Assembly (NCBI RefSeq): GCF_003339685.1
Contig: NZ_QPKI01000027.1
Span: 1 to 59,569 of the forward strand
Reading direction: 5' to 3'
DNA length: 59,569 nt
From: Halomonas sp. DQ26W
Lineage (GTDB): Bacteria; Pseudomonadota; Gammaproteobacteria; Pseudomonadales; Halomonadaceae
The notes under the pieces were generated by a model. The model searched no databases and was not told where the DNA came from. It saw nothing but the letters and a program-made list of their open reading frames with translations. The position numbers were made by a program, and so were the translations under genes. Of this stretch, positions 42,322-51,732 are shown in pieces. Positions within the stretch are counted from its first letter, which is position 1; every line of letters begins with the position of its first letter.

Positions 42322-44136
42322 ATGACCTTCGACTCCCGGCAGTTTCTCGCTCACTTGACCCAGGCACCAGGCATCTACCGCATGCTCGACGAGCGAGGCG
42401 ATACCCTCTACGTCGGCAAGGCCAAGCGCCTGAAGGCTCGCCTGGCCAGCTATTTCCGTGGCGCCCTCAACGCCAAGACGCAGGCCATGGTAGGCCGCAT
42501 CACAGACGTCCAGGTCACCGTGACCCGCAGCGAAATCGAAGCGCTGCTGCTAGAGCAGACCCTGATCAAGGAGCTCCGGCCGCCCTACAATATCCTGCTT
42601 CGCGACGACAAGTCCTACCCCTTCGTCTTCGTCACCGACCGCCACCCCTATCCGGCCCTAGAGTACAAGCGGGCCAGAAGGCGTCGCGAGGACGGCCGCT
42701 ATCTCGGCCCCTATCCCAGTAGCGGCGCAGTGCGTGAGAGCCTGTCGCTGATGCAAAAAATCTTCCGCATCCGCAACTGCGAAGACAATGTATTCGCGCA
42801 CCGAACACGACCCTGCCTGCAGTACCAGATCCAACGCTGCAGCGCCCCCTGCGTCGGTTATATCGGCGAAGCAGACTATCGGCGCGACCTCGAGCATGCC
42901 GTCATGTGCCTGGAGGGCCGCAGCGAACAGGTCACCGGCGAGCTGACCAATGCCATGGAGGCTGCCAGCCGGGCGTTGGCCTTCGAGGATGCCGGCCGTC
43001 TGCGCGACCAGATACAGCATCTGCGGCAGCTCCAACAGCGCCAGTTCGTCGACACCGACGGCGGCGACGCCGATGTCTTCGCCGTGGCGGAGCGTGAGGA
43101 CGTGCTGTATATCACCGTGCTGGCTGTGCGAAAGGGGCGCCTGCTCGGTGCCCGCCATCACAAACCCGGCAACAGCCTGGGCCTGGCGGCCTGCGACCTG
43201 CTGGCTGAATTCGTCAGCCAGTACTACCTCGGCCAGAGCCGAGAAATTCCTCGGGAAGTGATCACAAGCCTGCCGCTTGCCGATACCGATATCCTGGAAA
43301 GCGCACTCGCGTCTCGCGCCGAACGTCGAATTCGTCTGACACACCGCGTGCGCGGCCATCGCCAGCAATGGCTCGAGCTCGCACGCACCAATGCTGAGCA
43401 ACAACTGGCTGGCCAATTGGCCAGCCAGGCGCAGCTTACACATCGTTTCGATGCGCTGCGCGAGGCCCTGGCGCTACCTGAGCCCCCCCAGCGACTGGAA
43501 TGTTTCGACATCAGCCACAGCCATGGTGAGGCTACCGTAGCCTCCTGCGTGGTCTTCGACCTGAATGGCCCACGAAAATCGGACTACCGGCGTTACAATA
43601 TCGAGGACGTGGCAGCCGGTGACGATTACGCCGCCATGCGCCAGGCCCTGAGCCGCCGTTTTCGACGCCTAACCGAAGGAGAAGGCGTGGCGCCGGATAT
43701 CCTGCTGGTGGATGGCGGCAAAGGACAGCTGAATCAGGCCCGCGAGGTAATGGCCGAACTGGGGCTCGAACACATCCTGCTGCTCGGCGTGGCCAAGGGC
43801 ACCACACGCCGGGCCGGCCTGGAAACCCTCTTCGTGGAAACCGTAGACCGCACGCTCGACCTGGATAGTGCCTCGCCGGCACTGCATCTCATTCAGCATG
43901 TGCGTGACGAGGCACACCGCTTCGCCATAACCGGGCACCGCACCCGGCGAGACAAGGCCCGGCGCAGCTCATCACTGGAAGGCATCGAAGGCATCGGCCC
44001 CAAGCGCCGACGAGAACTGCTGCGGTTCTTCGGTGGCCTGCAGGGCGTCAAGCAGGCCAGTCGCGAGGAGCTGGCCAGAGTCCCCGGCATCAGTGCCACA
44101 CTGGCCGATACGATTCACCGTTCGCTGCATGGATGA
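42322..44136 (+). CDS. uvrC: Excinuclease ABC subunit C
   Basis: 604 residues. The GIY-YIG nuclease (APGIYRMLDERGDTLYVGKAKRLKARL) makes the 3' incision; the UVR motif lies near AFEDAGRLRDQIQHL; the RNase H-like domain with CFDISHSHGEATVASCVVFD and LLVDGGKGQLNQA makes the 5' incision; tandem HhH motifs close the protein (GIEGIGPKRRRELL, RVPGISATLADTI). It acts with UvrAB in nucleotide excision repair. It follows gacA by 54 bp. Confidence 0.98.
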   Translation: MTFDSRQFLAHLTQAPGIYRMLDERGDTLYVGKAKRLKARLASYFRGALNAKTQAMVGRITDVQVTVTRSEIEALLLEQTLIKELRPPYNILLRDDKSYPFVFVTDRHPYPALEYKRARRRREDGRYLGPYPSSGAVRESLSLMQKIFRIRNCEDNVFAHRTRPCLQYQIQRCSAPCVGYIGEADYRRDLEHAVMCLEGRSEQVTGELTNAMEAASRALAFEDAGRLRDQIQHLRQLQQRQFVDTDGGDADVFAVAEREDVLYITVLAVRKGRLLGARHHKPGNSLGLAACDLLAEFVSQYYLGQSREIPREVITSLPLADTDILESALASRAERRIRLTHRVRGHRQQWLELARTNAEQQLAGQLASQAQLTHRFDALREALALPEPPQRLECFDISHSHGEATVASCVVFDLNGPRKSDYRRYNIEDVAAGDDYAAMRQALSRRFRRLTEGEGVAPDILLVDGGKGQLNQAREVMAELGLEHILLLGVAKGTTRRAGLETLFVETVDRTLDLDSASPALHLIQHVRDEAHRFAITGHRTRRDKARRSSSLEGIEGIGPKRRRELLRFFGGLQGVKQASREELARVPGISATLADTIHRSLHG

Positions 44137-44205
44137 AAAGGCCCACTGCAGATAGAATGGTGGACTTCTCGGCAACCCTGACCTCAGGCAAGGATTCCCC
44201 CGTCA

Positions 44206-44754
44206 ATGAACATCCCCAACATCCTGACGCTGGCTAGAATCGCCTTCATCCCGCTGCTGGTGGTGTTCTTCTATCTGCCATTCTCCTGGAGCATGCCGAT
44301 TGCCGCCGGCCTTTTCGCACTGGCTGCGGTGACGGACTGGCTGGACGGCTACCTGGCGCGCCTCTTGGATCAGGCCACCCCCTTTGGCGCCTTCCTAGAC
44401 CCGGTGGCAGACAAGCTGATGGTTGCCGTCGCCCTGGCCCTGCTGATCGAGCGCTTCGACAGCGTGTGGCTGACACTGCCGGCATTGGTGATCATCGGCC
44501 GTGAAATCGTCATTTCAGCGCTGCGCGAGTGGATGGCCGAAATGGGCAAGCGCGGCAGCGTTGCCGTCTCCTGGCTGGGCAAGGTCAAGACCACACTGCA
44601 GATGATTGCACTGCTGCTGTTGCTGGCTTTTCCGCCAGGCACCCAGCTAGCCCTGGTCGGAGTCGCCACACTGTACGTCGCTGCCGTACTGACCCTATGG
44701 TCCATGGTGCTTTACCTACGCTCGGCCTGGCCACACCTTAGCCGCTCCATGTAG
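44206..44754 (+). CDS. pgsA: CDP-diacylglycerol-glycerol-3-phosphate 3-phosphatidyltransferase
   Basis: 182 residues. Integral membrane enzyme of phosphatidylglycerol synthesis. [20 protein letters not shown] is the family start, and the CDP-alcohol phosphotransferase motif D-G-x2-A-R-x8-G-x3-D-x3-D is present as [20 protein letters not shown] followed by LDPVADK. Four hydrophobic helices. It is last in gacA-uvrC-pgsA, followed by tRNAs. Confidence 0.97.
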   Translation: MNIPNILTLARIAFIPLLVVFFYLPFSWSMPIAAGLFALAAVTDWLDGYLARLLDQATPFGAFLDPVADKLMVAVALALLIERFDSVWLTLPALVIIGREIVISALREWMAEMGKRGSVAVSWLGKVKTTLQMIALLLLLAFPPGTQLALVGVATLYVAAVLTLWSMVLYLRSAWPHLSRSM

Positions 44755-44817
44755 CACTTGATGCCAACAAGTGATTGACAGAAACGACCTTATCCGTATA
44801 ATTCGCTCTCGAGTCGA

Positions 44818-44892
44818 GCGGGAATAGCTCAGTGGTAGAGCATCGCCTTGCCAAGGCGAGGGTCGGGAGTTCGAATCTCCTTTCCCGCTCCA
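44818..44892 (+). tRNA. tRNA-Gly (anticodon GCC)
   Basis: 75 nt with CCA. GCGGGAA pairs with TTCCCGC; the anticodon stem TCGCC/GGCGA encloses TTGCCAA; the T arm has AGTTCGAATCT. Confidence 0.97.
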
Positions 44893-44905
44893 TACGACTC
44901 ATTGA

Positions 44906-44979
44906 GGCTGGATGGCAGAGTGGTCATGCAGCGGACTGCAACTCCGTGTACGCCGGTTCGATTCCGACTCCAGCCTCCA
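44906..44979 (+). tRNA. tRNA-Cys (anticodon GCA)
   Basis: 74 nt with CCA. GGCTGGA pairs with TCCAGCC; the stem GCGGA/TCCGT encloses CTGCAAC. It lies 13 bp after tRNA-Gly, so both are probably processed from one transcript. Confidence 0.97.
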
Positions 44980-45015
44980 TCGATTCCCTTCAGCTGTCTG
45001 CTCGAAGCCCGTGCC

Positions 45016-45060
45016 GCCCGAATGGCGAAATTGGTTGACGCGAAAAATTTAAAATCTTGC
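45016..45060 (+). pseudogene. 5' half of a tRNA-Leu(UAA)-like sequence
   Basis: GCCCGAATGGCGAAATTGG and the following GACGCG correspond to the acceptor 5' strand and D arm of a tRNA-Leu, then TTTAAAA gives the UAA anticodon loop. The anticodon stem pairs badly, and there is no variable arm, T arm or acceptor 3' strand. An AT-rich stretch with a strong hairpin follows, 77 bp before the intact tRNA-Leu(UAA). Confidence 0.7.
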
Positions 45061-45080
45061 AAGCGAGTGGAAAAAACAGC

Positions 45081-45111
45081 AAATACAATGACTTAAATAG
45101 TCATTGTATTT
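45081..45111 (+). terminator. AT-rich perfect hairpin between the tRNA-Leu fragment and tRNA-Leu
   Basis: AAATACAATGACT pairs over 13 bp with AGTCATTGTATTT around TAAAT, followed by a T-rich tail; A6 precedes the stem, so it could work in both directions. Its base composition differs from the GC-rich neighbours. Confidence 0.75.
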
Positions 45112-45136
45112 TTATTCAGCGTTCATGTAGCATCAT

Positions 45137-45223
45137 GCGGGTGTGGTGGAATTGGTAGACACATCAGACTTAAAATCTGAAGGCCGTTAGGCCGTGCCGG
45201 TTCGAGTCCGGCCACCCGTACCA
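45137..45223 (+). tRNA. tRNA-Leu (anticodon TAA)
   Basis: 87 nt with CCA and the long class II variable arm. GCGGGTG pairs with CACCCGT; stem TCAGA/TCTGA encloses CTTAAAA; the T arm has GGTTCGAGTCC. Confidence 0.97.
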
Positions 45224-45370
45224 CTCCCCTCCTCGCCCTACAGCCAAGCTCTCCCCGGTAGCAATTCGCTCCACTCTCTAGCCTTACAGCCCCCTGAACT
45301 GGTCTAATTGGAGCGGACACTAACGAGCCGAGTCAGTCGGCTAATACAACAGGATCCAGCGAGACCCCGC

Positions 45371-46942
45371 ATGCCCCGTAGCGAACATGACGTACTGGTT
45401 GTCGGCGGTGGCGTGGCCGGCCTGACCCTGGCACTGCACGCAGCCGACAACCGCCGCGTGACACTGGTTCGCCCCGCAAGCGATGATCAGAGCGCCAGCC
45501 GCTGGGCCCAGGGTGGCATCGCCGCCGTTCTCTCTCCCCAGGACGATTTCGACGCCCATGTGGCCGACACCCTGATGGCAGGCGCCGGCCTGTGCGACGA
45601 GCACGCCGTCCGCTTCACCGTCGAGCAGGGACCCGGTGCCATCGAATGGCTGCTTTCCCTGGGTGTTCCCTTTACACGCGACCCCGACCCAGCCTCGACC
45701 TACCCCTACCATCTGACACGAGAAGGGGGTCATGGAGCACGGCGCATCATTCATGCCGAAGATGCCACCGGGCGTGCCGTACTCGATACCCTGATGACCA
45801 ACGCCCTGGCCCATCCCGCCATCACGATACGAGATGATCTCTCCGCCATCGGCCTGCTAGCCGATGCCCAGGGCCAGTGCCGCGGCGCACGCTGCCTGAA
45901 CGAGCGTGGCGAACCGATCGAACTGCTGGCGGCCGACACCATCCTGGCTACGGGCGGGGCCAGTGGCATCTATCGACACACCACCAGCCCCAACCCCGCC
46001 AGCGGCGAAGGCATGCTGATGGCGGCCGAGCTTGGCGCCGAGCTGAGTAATCTGGAGTTCCAGCAGTTCCACCCAACCTGTCTCTACGATCCGGAAGGCG
46101 GCCCCTTCCTGATCAGCGAAGCGGTCAGAGGAGAAGGTGGCCACCTGCTGAACGAGCATGGCGAACGCTTCATGCCGGCGCTGGACACACGGGCGGAACT
46201 GGCCCCCAGGGATATCGTCGCCCGTGCCATCGATGCCGAAATGCAGCGCACCGGGGCGCCCCACGTCTGGCTCGATATACGCCACCTGGGAGAAGCGGCG
46301 ATTCACCGCCACTTTCCGACCATTCATGCACACTGCCTCGGTCGCGGCATTGATATTACCCAACAGCCGATACCGGTGGTGCCTGCCGCACACTACAGCT
46401 GCGGCGGAGTCGCCACCGACCTCGACGGTGCCACCACCGTCCCCCGCCTCTACGCCATCGGGGAAGCAGCCTGCACCGGCCTGCATGGCGCCAATCGCAT
46501 GGCCAGCAACTCACTGCTCGAGTGCCTGGTCTTCGCCCGAAGTTGTGCGGCTCGCCTGGCCCAGCTACCACCGCCACTCACGGCGCCGATTGCGCAGTGG
46601 CAGCCAGGCAACCGCCAAGTGGATCTCGAACAGGTTCGTCGCTGGCGGCGGGCCATGCGTGGCATCATGAGTCATCGTGTCGCCATCGTGCGTCTTGATG
46701 ATGGTCTTGAAACCGCAGCAAGCGAGCTTCGCGCATTGAGCGCCCAGGTCGAAAAAGCGGTGAACGAGGCCGCTCCGAGCGCACCCCTTGCCAGCCTGTG
46801 GCATGCCTTGAGGCTGGCAAGGCTGACCGTGACCGCTGCGAGAACCCGCCGTGAATCCCGCGGCCTGCACTTCAATCCCGACTGCCCTCACCCGGCGGCG
46901 CATTCACAACCTTCCCGGCTGCATATCACCGATCTCGAATAA
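45371..46942 (+). CDS. nadB: L-aspartate oxidase
   Basis: 523 residues from the ATG at 45371; the frame runs 21 codons upstream without homology. FAD enzyme that oxidises L-aspartate to iminoaspartate, the first step of NAD synthesis. VLVVGGGVAGLTLALHAAD binds FAD; SRWAQGGIAAVL, EFQQFHPTCLYD and LISEAVRGEGGHLLNEHGERF are family motifs; PAAHYSCGGVATDLDG and GANRMASNSLLECLVF are near the C-terminus. It converges with ygfX-sdhE; the trio nadB/sdhE/ygfX is a common neighbourhood. Confidence 0.97.
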   Translation: MPRSEHDVLVVGGGVAGLTLALHAADNRRVTLVRPASDDQSASRWAQGGIAAVLSPQDDFDAHVADTLMAGAGLCDEHAVRFTVEQGPGAIEWLLSLGVPFTRDPDPASTYPYHLTREGGHGARRIIHAEDATGRAVLDTLMTNALAHPAITIRDDLSAIGLLADAQGQCRGARCLNERGEPIELLAADTILATGGASGIYRHTTSPNPASGEGMLMAAELGAELSNLEFQQFHPTCLYDPEGGPFLISEAVRGEGGHLLNEHGERFMPALDTRAELAPRDIVARAIDAEMQRTGAPHVWLDIRHLGEAAIHRHFPTIHAHCLGRGIDITQQPIPVVPAAHYSCGGVATDLDGATTVPRLYAIGEAACTGLHGANRMASNSLLECLVFARSCAARLAQLPPPLTAPIAQWQPGNRQVDLEQVRRWRRAMRGIMSHRVAIVRLDDGLETAASELRALSAQVEKAVNEAAPSAPLASLWHALRLARLTVTAARTRRESRGLHFNPDCPHPAAHSQPSRLHITDLE

Positions 46943-46993
46943 GAATCTCGAACGAGCAAAGCCGAGACATGCGGCAAACGCTGACGAGAACCG

Positions 46994-47407
46994 TCAGTCA
47001 GACTGAACCAGCCAGCGGCGCAGCTGGCGCAGCGACTCCCGGGAGCTGCTGTCCGGCCATAGCCATAGGCGACTGCCATCAATTTCAAGGGCTATCAACC
47101 AGGGGCCCAGATAGCGGCATTGCAGTGCGACATCCTGTCGCAGATCACCCGACCGAGGCCGCCAGTCCCAACGACAACCGATTTTTTCCTGGGGCACGAT
47201 ACGCAACTCACCACAGGCACGGCCATGCTCGAGCCACCAAACTATCAGCAACAACGCCATCAGCAACAACCAGGCCATGGCCAGGCCTACCAGCCAGGCA
47301 GAACCGTAGCAGACCAGTAGAGCCAGCAACGCCAAGGAGAGCAGGCCATGGGCCCAGCGTGCCAGCTTAGACGGGACGACGTGGATCGTTATCGGCGTTC
47401 TCGGCAT
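46994..47407 (-). CDS. ygfX: YgfX family inner-membrane protein
   Basis: 137 residues with two N-terminal helices (LLSLALLALLVCYGSAWLV and AMAWLLLMALLLIVWWLEH) and a cytoplasmic tail containing LRIVPQEKIGCRWDWRP and IALEIDGSRLWLWPDSSSRESLRQLRRWL. This is the YgfX/CptA pattern, named in E. coli as a toxin partner of the sdhE product and also linked to its membrane association. It starts inside sdhE, overlapping it by 41 bp in another frame. Confidence 0.88.
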   Translation of the reverse strand: MPRTPITIHVVPSKLARWAHGLLSLALLALLVCYGSAWLVGLAMAWLLLMALLLIVWWLEHGRACGELRIVPQEKIGCRWDWRPRSGDLRQDVALQCRYLGPWLIALEIDGSRLWLWPDSSSRESLRQLRRWLVQSD

Positions 47408-47720
47408 GTTCCTGAATCAGCCGTACGATGCGATGAAAGGCGGGGTCTTCCGGCTGCTCGCGTCGCATCAGCCAGGCGAATAGGTCCTGATCTTCCCCTT
47501 CGATCAGCAGTCGATAGGCGTTCTGGTCCTTGGCATCCAACTGGTCAAAGCAGTGCTCCAGGAAAGGGATCAGCAGCAGGTCCAGCTCCCACATCCCACG
47601 CCGGGAGTGCCAGTAGAGCTGCTTGCGCAGGGCCGCCAGCTCAGGGTTTGTCAATTGGTCATCCGGATTCGTCGTGTTGCTCAATGTCTGCCTCGGCTGT
47701 GCTGGTGAGTGAGTCTTCAT
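47367..47720 (-). CDS. sdhE: FAD assembly factor SdhE
   Basis: 117 residues from the ATG at 47720. The conserved core RKQLYWHSRRGMWELDLLLI contains the RGxxE motif needed for flavinylation of succinate dehydrogenase, followed by FLEHCFDQLDAKDQNAYRLLIEGEDQDLFAW (residues 62-92). The N-terminal 30 residues are a polar extension. It is transcribed with ygfX and divergent from ihfB. Confidence 0.93.
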   Translation of the reverse strand: MKTHSPAQPRQTLSNTTNPDDQLTNPELAALRKQLYWHSRRGMWELDLLLIPFLEHCFDQLDAKDQNAYRLLIEGEDQDLFAWLMRREQPEDPAFHRIVRLIQEHAENADNDPRRPV

Positions 47721-47885
47721 TATACCGGAGCGACCTGAAGGGGGCAGCACAGCTGACCGCTTTCGAAGAATTGCTTGACCTTGGTCGTAGTGCGTTGTTT
47801 TATCACGATTTGCGCAGTATGCTGATGAAAGAACAATAATGCCACCCAGGTCCAACCGGATCCGGGGACTGCTTGGAGATTACCG

Positions 47886-48182
47886 ATGACCAAATCCGAA
47901 TTGATCGAGCAGATTGCGATGCATCAGCCGGAGCTTTCGATAAAGGAAGTCGAATCTGCGGTTCGCCTGATCCTCGACGACATCACCGACACCCTGTCCG
48001 AAGGGGGGAGGGTGGAGATCCGCGGGTTCGGCAGCTTCTCGCTGCACTATCGCGAGCCGCGGGTCGGCCGCAACCCCAAGACCGGTGAGCCGGTCGCGCT
48101 CGAGGGCAAATTCGTGCCACACTTCAAACCTGGCAAGGAGCTTCGCGAGCAGGTCGATGCCAGCCGCGCCCTCGGCTATTAA
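47886..48182 (+). CDS. ihfB: Integration host factor beta subunit
   Basis: 98 residues. [48 protein letters not shown] (residues 43-70, key [10 protein letters not shown] on the DNA-inserting beta arm) and [12 protein letters not shown] are diagnostic. It bends DNA sharply as a heterodimer with IhfA. In most relatives ihfB follows rpsA; here its upstream neighbour is the divergent sdhE. Confidence 0.97.
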   Translation: MTKSELIEQIAMHQPELSIKEVESAVRLILDDITDTLSEGGRVEIRGFGSFSLHYREPRVGRNPKTGEPVALEGKFVPHFKPGKELREQVDASRALGY

Positions 48183-48211
48183 CCGAATCTTTCTTCACAA
48201 GGGATACCCAA

Positions 48212-48517
48212 ATGCGTTGGCTAAAAGGCCTTATCCTGGCAATCATACTGCTGGCGGTACTACTGGTCGGCATCCTGTTTGCCGTGAATAACCAGCAGAC
48301 GGTGCCGCTCAATTTGATCTGGATGGAGCTGCCGGCAGTGTCGCTTTCAGTCTGGCTACTCGCCGTCCTGGTCTGCGGCGTGCTACTGGGCATGCTGGCC
48401 ATGACCGGTGTATGGCTCAGGCTGCGAACTGCGCTATCCCGAGCCCAGCGACAGAATCGTCAACAACGCAAGGAGCTCGACCGGCTGCGTGTGCAGGAGC
48501 TCAAGGAACTGCCCTAA
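48212..48517 (+). CDS. lapA: LapA family inner-membrane protein
   Basis: 101 residues, two membrane helices (LILAIILLAVLLVGILFAVNN and LSVWLLAVLVCGVLLGMLAM) and a basic cytoplasmic tail. NNQQTVPLNLIW and its place before lapB identify it as LapA (YciS), which works with LapB in controlling LpxC and LPS synthesis. It ends one base before lapB. Confidence 0.92.
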   Translation: MRWLKGLILAIILLAVLLVGILFAVNNQQTVPLNLIWMELPAVSLSVWLLAVLVCGVLLGMLAMTGVWLRLRTALSRAQRQNRQQRKELDRLRVQELKELP

Positions 48518-49705
48518 ATGCCCGACGCTCTGCTGCTGACCCTGTTGGTGGCAGCCGTTGCCATCGGCTGGTGGCTTGGTCGCCGTGAACGCCGAGGCTC
48601 TCGTGATGACGAGTCGCCGACATTGCTGTCGCGGGATTACTTCGTTGGGCTGAACTACCTGCTCAACGAGGAGCCGGATCGCGCCATCGAAACCTTTGTC
48701 GGGGCACTCGAAGTCAATAGTGAAACGATCGATACCCACATCACCTTGGGCAATCTGTTCCGTACCCGAGGTGAAGCTGATCGCGCCGTCAAAATACACC
48801 AGAACCTGCTGGCCAGGCCGACCCTCACGGCCGCACAGAGCGACCAGGTCCAACTTGAACTCTCTCGTGATTTTCTCAACCTGGGCCTACTCGACCGGGC
48901 CGAGCGCCTGCTGCAGCAGCTCATCCGCGAATCCGGTCGCGACGAGATCCGCCATGCCGCCAAGCGCCTGCTGGTCGACCTCTTCGATCGTGAGGGCGAG
49001 TGGCAGGCCGCATTCGACGTGGCTCACCCCACCCTGACCCGTCAGCACGACGATGTCCGGCGCGCCGCCGCCCATTGGCTTTGCGAACTGGCCGACCATG
49101 AGCGCCACTCCGCCAGCCCCGGGCTGGCTCGAAAGCATTTGCGAAAGGCGCTCTCCGTCGATCCGAAGTGCGTTCGTGCCAATCTGCTGCTGGCGGCCAT
49201 GGCGCAGGATACCGGCCATTACCGGGACGCCATTCGCCTGTTGATGCGCGTCCCCGACCAGGACCTGCAGTTTATCCCCACGGTGCTGGAACCTCTGCAA
49301 CACGCCTATCAGTTACTTGGTGACGAAGAAGGGTTAGTGTGCCACCTGGAAGGCCTGCTGGATCGTGCCCATTTTACCAGCCTGATCATCAGGCTGGCCG
49401 AGACGCAGCGCAGACGACATGGCATCCAGCCCGCCATCGACCTGGTCAGCGAACAGCTCAATCGCTCACCGAGCCTGGGGGCACTCGACTACCTGCTCGA
49501 CCTCTATCAGCACCAGCAGCATGAGCGGGGTACGCCCGATAGCCGGATTCAACTACTCAAGCAGCACACCCACACCCTGCTCAAGGCACGCCCTCGCCAT
49601 CGCTGCGGACGCTGCGGTTTCGCCGGCGAACCGCTTCACTGGCAGTGCCCGCGCTGCCGCAGCTGGGGCACTACCCGCCCCATAACCGGCATCGAGGGAG
49701 AATGA
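48518..49705 (+). CDS. lapB: Lipopolysaccharide assembly protein LapB (YciM)
   Basis: 395 residues. A single N-terminal helix (LLLTLLVAAVAIGWWLGRR) anchors it in the inner membrane. TPR repeats fill the cytoplasmic part (YFVGLNYLLNEEPDRAIETF onward). A rubredoxin-like zinc site closes it: CGRCGFAGEPLHWQCPRCRSW near residues 363-383. It presents LpxC to FtsH and couples LPS to phospholipid synthesis. The ATG follows the lapA stop directly. In E. coli pyrF follows in the same direction; here pyrF converges, 17 bp away. Confidence 0.96.
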   Translation: MPDALLLTLLVAAVAIGWWLGRRERRGSRDDESPTLLSRDYFVGLNYLLNEEPDRAIETFVGALEVNSETIDTHITLGNLFRTRGEADRAVKIHQNLLARPTLTAAQSDQVQLELSRDFLNLGLLDRAERLLQQLIRESGRDEIRHAAKRLLVDLFDREGEWQAAFDVAHPTLTRQHDDVRRAAAHWLCELADHERHSASPGLARKHLRKALSVDPKCVRANLLLAAMAQDTGHYRDAIRLLMRVPDQDLQFIPTVLEPLQHAYQLLGDEEGLVCHLEGLLDRAHFTSLIIRLAETQRRRHGIQPAIDLVSEQLNRSPSLGALDYLLDLYQHQQHERGTPDSRIQLLKQHTHTLLKARPRHRCGRCGFAGEPLHWQCPRCRSWGTTRPITGIEGE

Positions 49706-49722
49706 TTGACAAGCGGCGTGCC

Positions 49723-50442
49723 TCAGCGCAGCAACTCTTTCTCAATGGCCTCCAACGCTGCCATGGGGTCCTTGGCCTGTGTCACCGGCCGGCCGATGAC
49801 GAGATGGGTACTACCTGCTGTCATGGCCCCGCGAGGCGTCATGATGCGCCGCTGATCGTCCGCTGCTGCAAAACTCGGGCGAATCCCCGGCGTGACCTTG
49901 AAGAAGGTATCGCCACACAGCTCGCGTAACCGTGTCGACTCCTGAGCCGAGCAGACCACGCCATCCATGCCACTGTCTTTGGCCAAACGCGCCAGGCGCT
50001 CGACCTGTTCCGCGGGTGACACCGTAATGCCCACCTCTTGCAGATCCGTCGCCTCCATGCTGGTCAATACCGTCACGGCTATCAGGTGGGTGGCCAGGTC
50101 ATGGCGTTCAAGGCGTTCCCGGGCGGCCTCCATCATGCGTTGGCCTCCTCCGGCATGAACATTGACCATCCAGACGCCCTGCTCGGCGGCTGCCTGAACG
50201 GCGCCGGCCACAGTATTGGGGATGTCATGGAACTTGAGATCCAGGAAGACCTGAAAGCCGCGCCCATGCAGCGCCTCGATCACATCTGGACCGCTACGGG
50301 TAAACAGCTCCTTACCCACCTTGACCCGACAGCGGGTCGGATCGAGCCGGTCGGCAAGGCAGAGGGCAGCATCAAGCGAAGGGTGATCGAGGGCGATGAT
50401 CAGCGGCGAGTCACTAGACACGATGAAGGCTCCAGTCGGCAT
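49723..50442 (-). CDS. pyrF: Orotidine-5'-phosphate decarboxylase
   Basis: 239 residues. [38 protein letters not shown], the catalytic [18 protein letters not shown] (Asp-x-Lys-x2-Asp) and [20 protein letters not shown] are the family motifs, ending [17 protein letters not shown]. Last step of UMP synthesis. It stands on the opposite strand to lapB, unlike the common lapAB-pyrF order. The start at 50442 lacks a clear ribosome site; a GTG a few codons inside is possible. Confidence 0.95.
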   Translation of the reverse strand: MPTGAFIVSSDSPLIIALDHPSLDAALCLADRLDPTRCRVKVGKELFTRSGPDVIEALHGRGFQVFLDLKFHDIPNTVAGAVQAAAEQGVWMVNVHAGGGQRMMEAARERLERHDLATHLIAVTVLTSMEATDLQEVGITVSPAEQVERLARLAKDSGMDGVVCSAQESTRLRELCGDTFFKVTPGIRPSFAAADDQRRIMTPRGAMTAGSTHLVIGRPVTQAKDPMAALEAIEKELLR

Positions 50443-50580
50443 CTTGGTAGGATGTCGGCAGTATATCAGCCCTATCGGTTAACCGTTCCCCACCACCTGG
50501 GCTATGCTCAAATCCAAGGAGAACAAACCACAGTAACAGAATCAGCAACTTTTCCTTGCGTGATGGACCGGGAGGACTCC

Positions 50581-51732
50581 ATGACCAGCGATCATCGAAT
50601 CGGCCCCATCGCCCTGCCCGATAGCCGCGCCCGACGAGTACTCGAGTCATTGCTGGAAGGCTCCGGTATCACACTGAACGGCGATGCCCCCTGGGACCCG
50701 CAGATCTACAACCCCGACTTCTGTAACAGGCTTCTGCGCCAAGGCTCATTGGGGCTGGGCGAATCCTACATGGATGGGTGGTGGGAATGTGAGCATCTCG
50801 ACGAACTGGCCCGGCGCCTAGTGCAGCATGGCCTCGGTGGACATGCCCGCCCACCCTCAGACCGGCTGATGTATCGACTCCAGGCAGGGTTGATGAATCT
50901 ACAAAGCAAGGCGCGCGCTTACATGGTTGGCGAGGCCCACTACGACCTGGGCAACGATCTCTTTGAGCGCATGCTCGACCCCACCATGTGCTACTCCTGT
51001 GGCTACTGGAAGGAAGCCGACTCCTTGCACGAGGCACAGTTGGCAAAGCTGGAACTCGCCTGTCGCAAGCTTGAACTACAACCCGGGATGCGGGTACTCG
51101 ATATTGGCTGTGGTTGGGGGAGCTTTGCCCAGTACGCCACGCTGCACCATGGCGTGTCCGTCACCGGAATCACCATTTCCCGTGAACAGGCCGCTCTGGC
51201 CCGGCAACGCTGCTCGGGCTTGCCTGTCGAGATACAACTCGAGGATTATCGCGATATCGAAGGCTGCTTTGACCGCATCGTGTCCATCGGCATGTTTGAG
51301 CACGTGGGACACCGCAATTATCGCGCCTACTTCGAAACCATCGCGCGTGTGCTAGCCGATGATGGCCTGTTTCTGCTTCACACCATCGGCTCGAACAACT
51401 CAAACATCACCGTCGACCCCTGGATCGACCGCTATATCTTTCCCAATGGCGTCCTGCCCTCTGCCCGACAGGTGGCAGATGCCAGCGAAGACTTGCTGCT
51501 GATGGAGGATTGGCAGAATTTCGGGCCCGACTACGATACGACCCTGATGGCCTGGCTGATGAACTTCGAGCACTTCTGGTCGGAGCTTGCCGAGCGCTAC
51601 AGCGAGCGTACGCACCGCATGTTCCGCTACTATCTTTCAGTATGCGCTGGCGCATTCCGCGCCAGAGACCTGCAGCTCTGGCAAGTTGTCTTCTCACGCG
51701 ATCGTGTCTATCGCTACGACGCTCCACGCTGA
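50581..51732 (+). CDS. cfa: Cyclopropane-fatty-acyl-phospholipid synthase
   Basis: 383 residues from the ATG at 50581 behind GGGAGGA. MBL-fold SAM methyltransferase of the CFA family: WDPQIYNPDFCNRLLRQGSLGLGESYMDGWW (residues 35-65, key GLGESYMDG), HYDLGNDLFERMLDPTMCYSCGYW, the SAM site VLDIGCGWGSFAQYA, and IVSIGMFEHVGHRNY with the catalytic Glu region. It methylenates unsaturated phospholipid chains in the membrane, a stationary-phase and acid/salt stress response. Divergent from pyrF. Confidence 0.96.
   Translation: MTSDHRIGPIALPDSRARRVLESLLEGSGITLNGDAPWDPQIYNPDFCNRLLRQGSLGLGESYMDGWWECEHLDELARRLVQHGLGGHARPPSDRLMYRLQAGLMNLQSKARAYMVGEAHYDLGNDLFERMLDPTMCYSCGYWKEADSLHEAQLAKLELACRKLELQPGMRVLDIGCGWGSFAQYATLHHGVSVTGITISREQAALARQRCSGLPVEIQLEDYRDIEGCFDRIVSIGMFEHVGHRNYRAYFETIARVLADDGLFLLHTIGSNNSNITVDPWIDRYIFPNGVLPSARQVADASEDLLLMEDWQNFGPDYDTTLMAWLMNFEHFWSELAERYSERTHRMFRYYLSVCAGAFRARDLQLWQVVFSRDRVYRYDAPR

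Noticed and set aside
50038..50580. Long N-terminal extension of cfa
   Set aside because: It is the antisense of pyrF; homology and a good ribosome site begin at 50581.
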